From contig QMNM01000117.1 of NCBI GenBank assembly GCA_003647765.1, positions 1 through 5,764 on the forward strand: a DNA stretch of 5,764 bases. Reading direction: 5' to 3'. Origin of the DNA: Candidatus Cloacimonadota bacterium (GTDB lineage Bacteria; Cloacimonadota; Cloacimonadia; JGIOTU-2; B8-G9). A program made the position numbers and the translations under genes. The number at the start of each line of letters is the position of its first letter. Positions within the stretch are counted from its first letter, which is position 1. Below the pieces are notes generated by a model. The model made no database searches and was not told the origin of the DNA. It saw nothing but the letters and a program-made list of their open reading frames with translations. This document shows positions 3,649 to 5,764 of this stretch, piece after piece.

Positions 3649-5739
3649 ATGGCTTATCTAAATAATGAAATCAAATATGTTAAAGGTGTTGGACCAAGGA
3701 ACGCAAAACTATTAGCAAAGGTAGGAATAAAAACTATTGCTGATATGCTTTTTTACATACCGCGTGATTATATAAATCGGACAGTTAATAAGCCATTTTA
3801 TCAGCTGAAAATTAACGAATATGCAACTATTACAGGAAAAATAATTAACATACGGATAAAATCTAAACAACCCTATTTACCATCCTCTGTAAAATGGAAT
3901 AATCAACTTATTATAACAATAACAGATAAAACTAGTTTTATTCAATGTGTCTGGTTTAATCCTTCACAATGGCTAATAAATCAATTTGAGAAAGGACAAC
4001 AAGTTATTGTTAGTGGTATTATTAAGGAGTATAGAAATAATTTACAAATTACACATCCGGATTATGAAATTTTGGAAGAAGGCAAAGAGGCGAACTTTTG
4101 GAGTAGTAGAGAAATATTGCCAATTTATCCATTAAGTGGACAATTATCTAATAAGCTATTGAGAAATATTATCCTACATATTTTTTCGCGGGAATTCTAT
4201 ATTCCAGAAATATTGCCTGAGTACATATTGAGAAAATTCAATTTGCCAAGTAGAATTGATGCAATTAAGAGAATTCATCTTCCTGAGCAGGAACAGGATT
4301 TTATAGAAGCAAGGCACAGGTTTATATTTGAGGAATTATTCTTTACACAATTGATGTTAGCCAGACGACGACTTATATGGCATCGTCAACCTGGCAATGT
4401 AATGGTACTCAAAAAGACATTAACTACACAATTGAAGCATAGTTTAAATTTTGAGCTAACATCAGCACAGAAAAGAGTCATACGAGAGATTGTTAATGAT
4501 ATGCAATTGCCATTTCAGATGAATCGTTTATTACAAGGTGATGTTGGTTCAGGAAAGACCATTGTAGCACTTTTTGCAATGCTATTGGCAGTTGAGAATG
4601 GCTTTCAGTCCGCATTTATGGCTCCAACAGAAATATTAGCTACACAACATTACTTTTCTATTAAGTCATTTCTTAAAGGACTACCTGTAAAATTTGCTCT
4701 ATTATTAGGTGGTTATTATAAAGGAAAAAAGGCATTGAAAGCACAAGTTGAAAAAGGTGAAATTGATATTCTTGTTGGCACACATTCTCTAATTCAAAAG
4801 GATGTGAATTTTCATAAATTAGGGCTTGTAGTGATAGATGAACAGCATAGATTTGGCGTAATTCAAAGAGAGACACTTAGTCAAAAAGGACAATTTGCTG
4901 ACAAGATTTATCTTACAGCTACACCAATTCCACGCTCTCTCGCTCTTACTGTGTATGGAGATTTGGATGTTAGTATTATTGATGAATTGCCTCCGAATAG
5001 AAAAGAGGTTGCTACTTATTGGCGTACAGAAAAACATAAGGATAAAATAATCCAATTTATACGAAATGAAGTGCATAAAGGACGACAGGCATATGTAGTA
5101 TGTCCATTGGTAGAGGAATCAGAAAAGTTGGATTTGATTGATGCGACTAATACTTATGAGCAATATAATCATAAAATTTTCCCTGAATGTGAAGTAGCAC
5201 TTTTACACGGTAGAATGTCAAATCAAGAAAAAGATGAAATAATGTCCAGGTTTAAACATCATTTAATAGATATTTTAGTTTCTACAACAGTAATTGAAGT
5301 GGGAATTGATGTGCCTAATGCTACTATTATGCTGATTGAACATTCTGAACGCTTTGGATTATCTCAACTACATCAATTACGTGGCAGAGTAGGACGAGGC
5401 GAACATAAGTCATACTGCATACTAATAGCACATCATCCTATATCAGATGAGGCAAGACTACGGTTGGATACAATATCCAATACTAATGATGGCTTTAAAA
5501 TATCAGAGGTAGATTTAGAATTACGAGGTCCCGGAGAATTTTTCGGCACTAAACAGTCAGGATTGCCAAATTTTCGCATTGCCAATATTGTTCGTGATAG
5601 AAAAATATTAGAACAGGCAAGAGAAATTGCATTCTACATTATACAAAAAGATCCTGAACTAAAACATCCATCTAACGCAATTCTAAAAAAGCATTATTTC
5701 AAATATTATTTGAAAAAGGAAAAATTGTTCAGCCATTAA
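3649..5739 (+). CDS. recG: ATP-dependent DNA helicase RecG
   Basis: RecG is a double-stranded DNA translocase that regresses stalled replication forks and migrates Holliday junctions and R-/D-loops. From the ATG at 3649 it has 696 residues, the usual family length. Visible in order are the N-terminal helix-hairpin segment (KGVGPRNAKLLAKVGI), the OB-fold wedge at about 50-150 that splits the fork, Walker A GDVGSGKT (297-304), APTEILATQHY, the DExH box DEQH (397-400), TAT (423-425) within LTATPIPRS, LHGRM (519-523), and motif VI QLRGRVGRG (576-584). The RecG-specific C-terminal tail ELRGPGEFFGTKQSGLPNFR follows. All catalytic motifs are intact. An in-frame TTG at 3580 would add 23 residues made mostly of tandem repeat, and these do not resemble RecG; ATG 3649 places the conserved KGVGP segment correctly. 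No Shine-Dalgarno sequence precedes either start, unlike the other three genes. It lies 242 bases from hsp20, so its transcription is probably separate, though no promoter is evident. Confidence 0.97.
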   Translation: MAYLNNEIKYVKGVGPRNAKLLAKVGIKTIADMLFYIPRDYINRTVNKPFYQLKINEYATITGKIINIRIKSKQPYLPSSVKWNNQLIITITDKTSFIQCVWFNPSQWLINQFEKGQQVIVSGIIKEYRNNLQITHPDYEILEEGKEANFWSSREILPIYPLSGQLSNKLLRNIILHIFSREFYIPEILPEYILRKFNLPSRIDAIKRIHLPEQEQDFIEARHRFIFEELFFTQLMLARRRLIWHRQPGNVMVLKKTLTTQLKHSLNFELTSAQKRVIREIVNDMQLPFQMNRLLQGDVGSGKTIVALFAMLLAVENGFQSAFMAPTEILATQHYFSIKSFLKGLPVKFALLLGGYYKGKKALKAQVEKGEIDILVGTHSLIQKDVNFHKLGLVVIDEQHRFGVIQRETLSQKGQFADKIYLTATPIPRSLALTVYGDLDVSIIDELPPNRKEVATYWRTEKHKDKIIQFIRNEVHKGRQAYVVCPLVEESEKLDLIDATNTYEQYNHKIFPECEVALLHGRMSNQEKDEIMSRFKHHLIDILVSTTVIEVGIDVPNATIMLIEHSERFGLSQLHQLRGRVGRGEHKSYCILIAHHPISDEARLRLDTISNTNDGFKISEVDLELRGPGEFFGTKQSGLPNFRIANIVRDRKILEQAREIAFYIIQKDPELKHPSNAILKKHYFKYYLKKEKLFSH

Positions 5740-5747
5740 AGATAAGA

Positions 5748-5764
5748 AGACAAGAGTTCAAGAG
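5748..5764 (+). repeat. Start of another GAGTTCAA octamer array, cut by the window edge
   Basis: AGACAAGAGTTCAAGAG at 5748-5764 is identical to 3405-3421, the overlap of the hsp20 stop codon with the first array. It begins nine bases after the recG stop codon. The array's length cannot be seen. Confidence 0.85.

Overview
The window is an AT-rich stretch (roughly one third G+C by eye) of a bacterial chromosome. It has four complete genes, all on the + strand, separated by intergenic DNA full of repeats. No gene here places the organism firmly. The combination of a low-G+C genome, Shine-Dalgarno-led genes, a stand-alone DUF4139 protein, a GAF/degenerate-GGDEF protein and octamer tandem arrays between genes suggests an uncultured, probably anaerobic, Gram-negative-type lineage (for example Cloacimonadota, WOR-3 or Marinimicrobia-like candidate phyla). 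That placement is an inference.

Layout. Positions 1-239 hold an intrinsic terminator, with an alternative pairing that resembles an attenuator, and two 39-bp direct repeats spaced 126 bp apart. Each repeat carries a DnaA-box-like 9-mer. Positions 240-1586 encode a secreted or periplasmic DUF4139 protein. The 375-base gap 1587-1961 contains a 170-bp nested inverted repeat made of four perfect palindromes whose arms have diverged by compensated changes; it resembles a BIME/REP-like or IS200/IS605-derived palindromic element. Positions 1962-2933 encode a GAF protein with a catalytically dead GGDEF domain. An Hsp20 small heat-shock protein (2948-3406) follows after only 14 bases, so the two are probably one operon. 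Positions 3407-3648 are almost entirely short tandem repeats: CAAGAGTT octamers, inverted ATCTTGT octamers and a CACGAAGAA array. They run to 10 bases before the recG start codon. RecG occupies 3649-5739, and the octamer family begins again just after its stop codon at the window edge.

How the parts relate. RecG remodels stalled forks and branched DNA. Hsp20 is an ATP-independent holdase, and the GAF/pseudo-GGDEF protein beside it is a plausible sensor or ligand-binding regulator. No functional link between the DUF4139 gene, the Hsp20 operon and recG can be shown from the sequence. The unexplained material is intergenic: two different repeat systems, and a window-wide set of perfect palindromes that all share a two-base centre.
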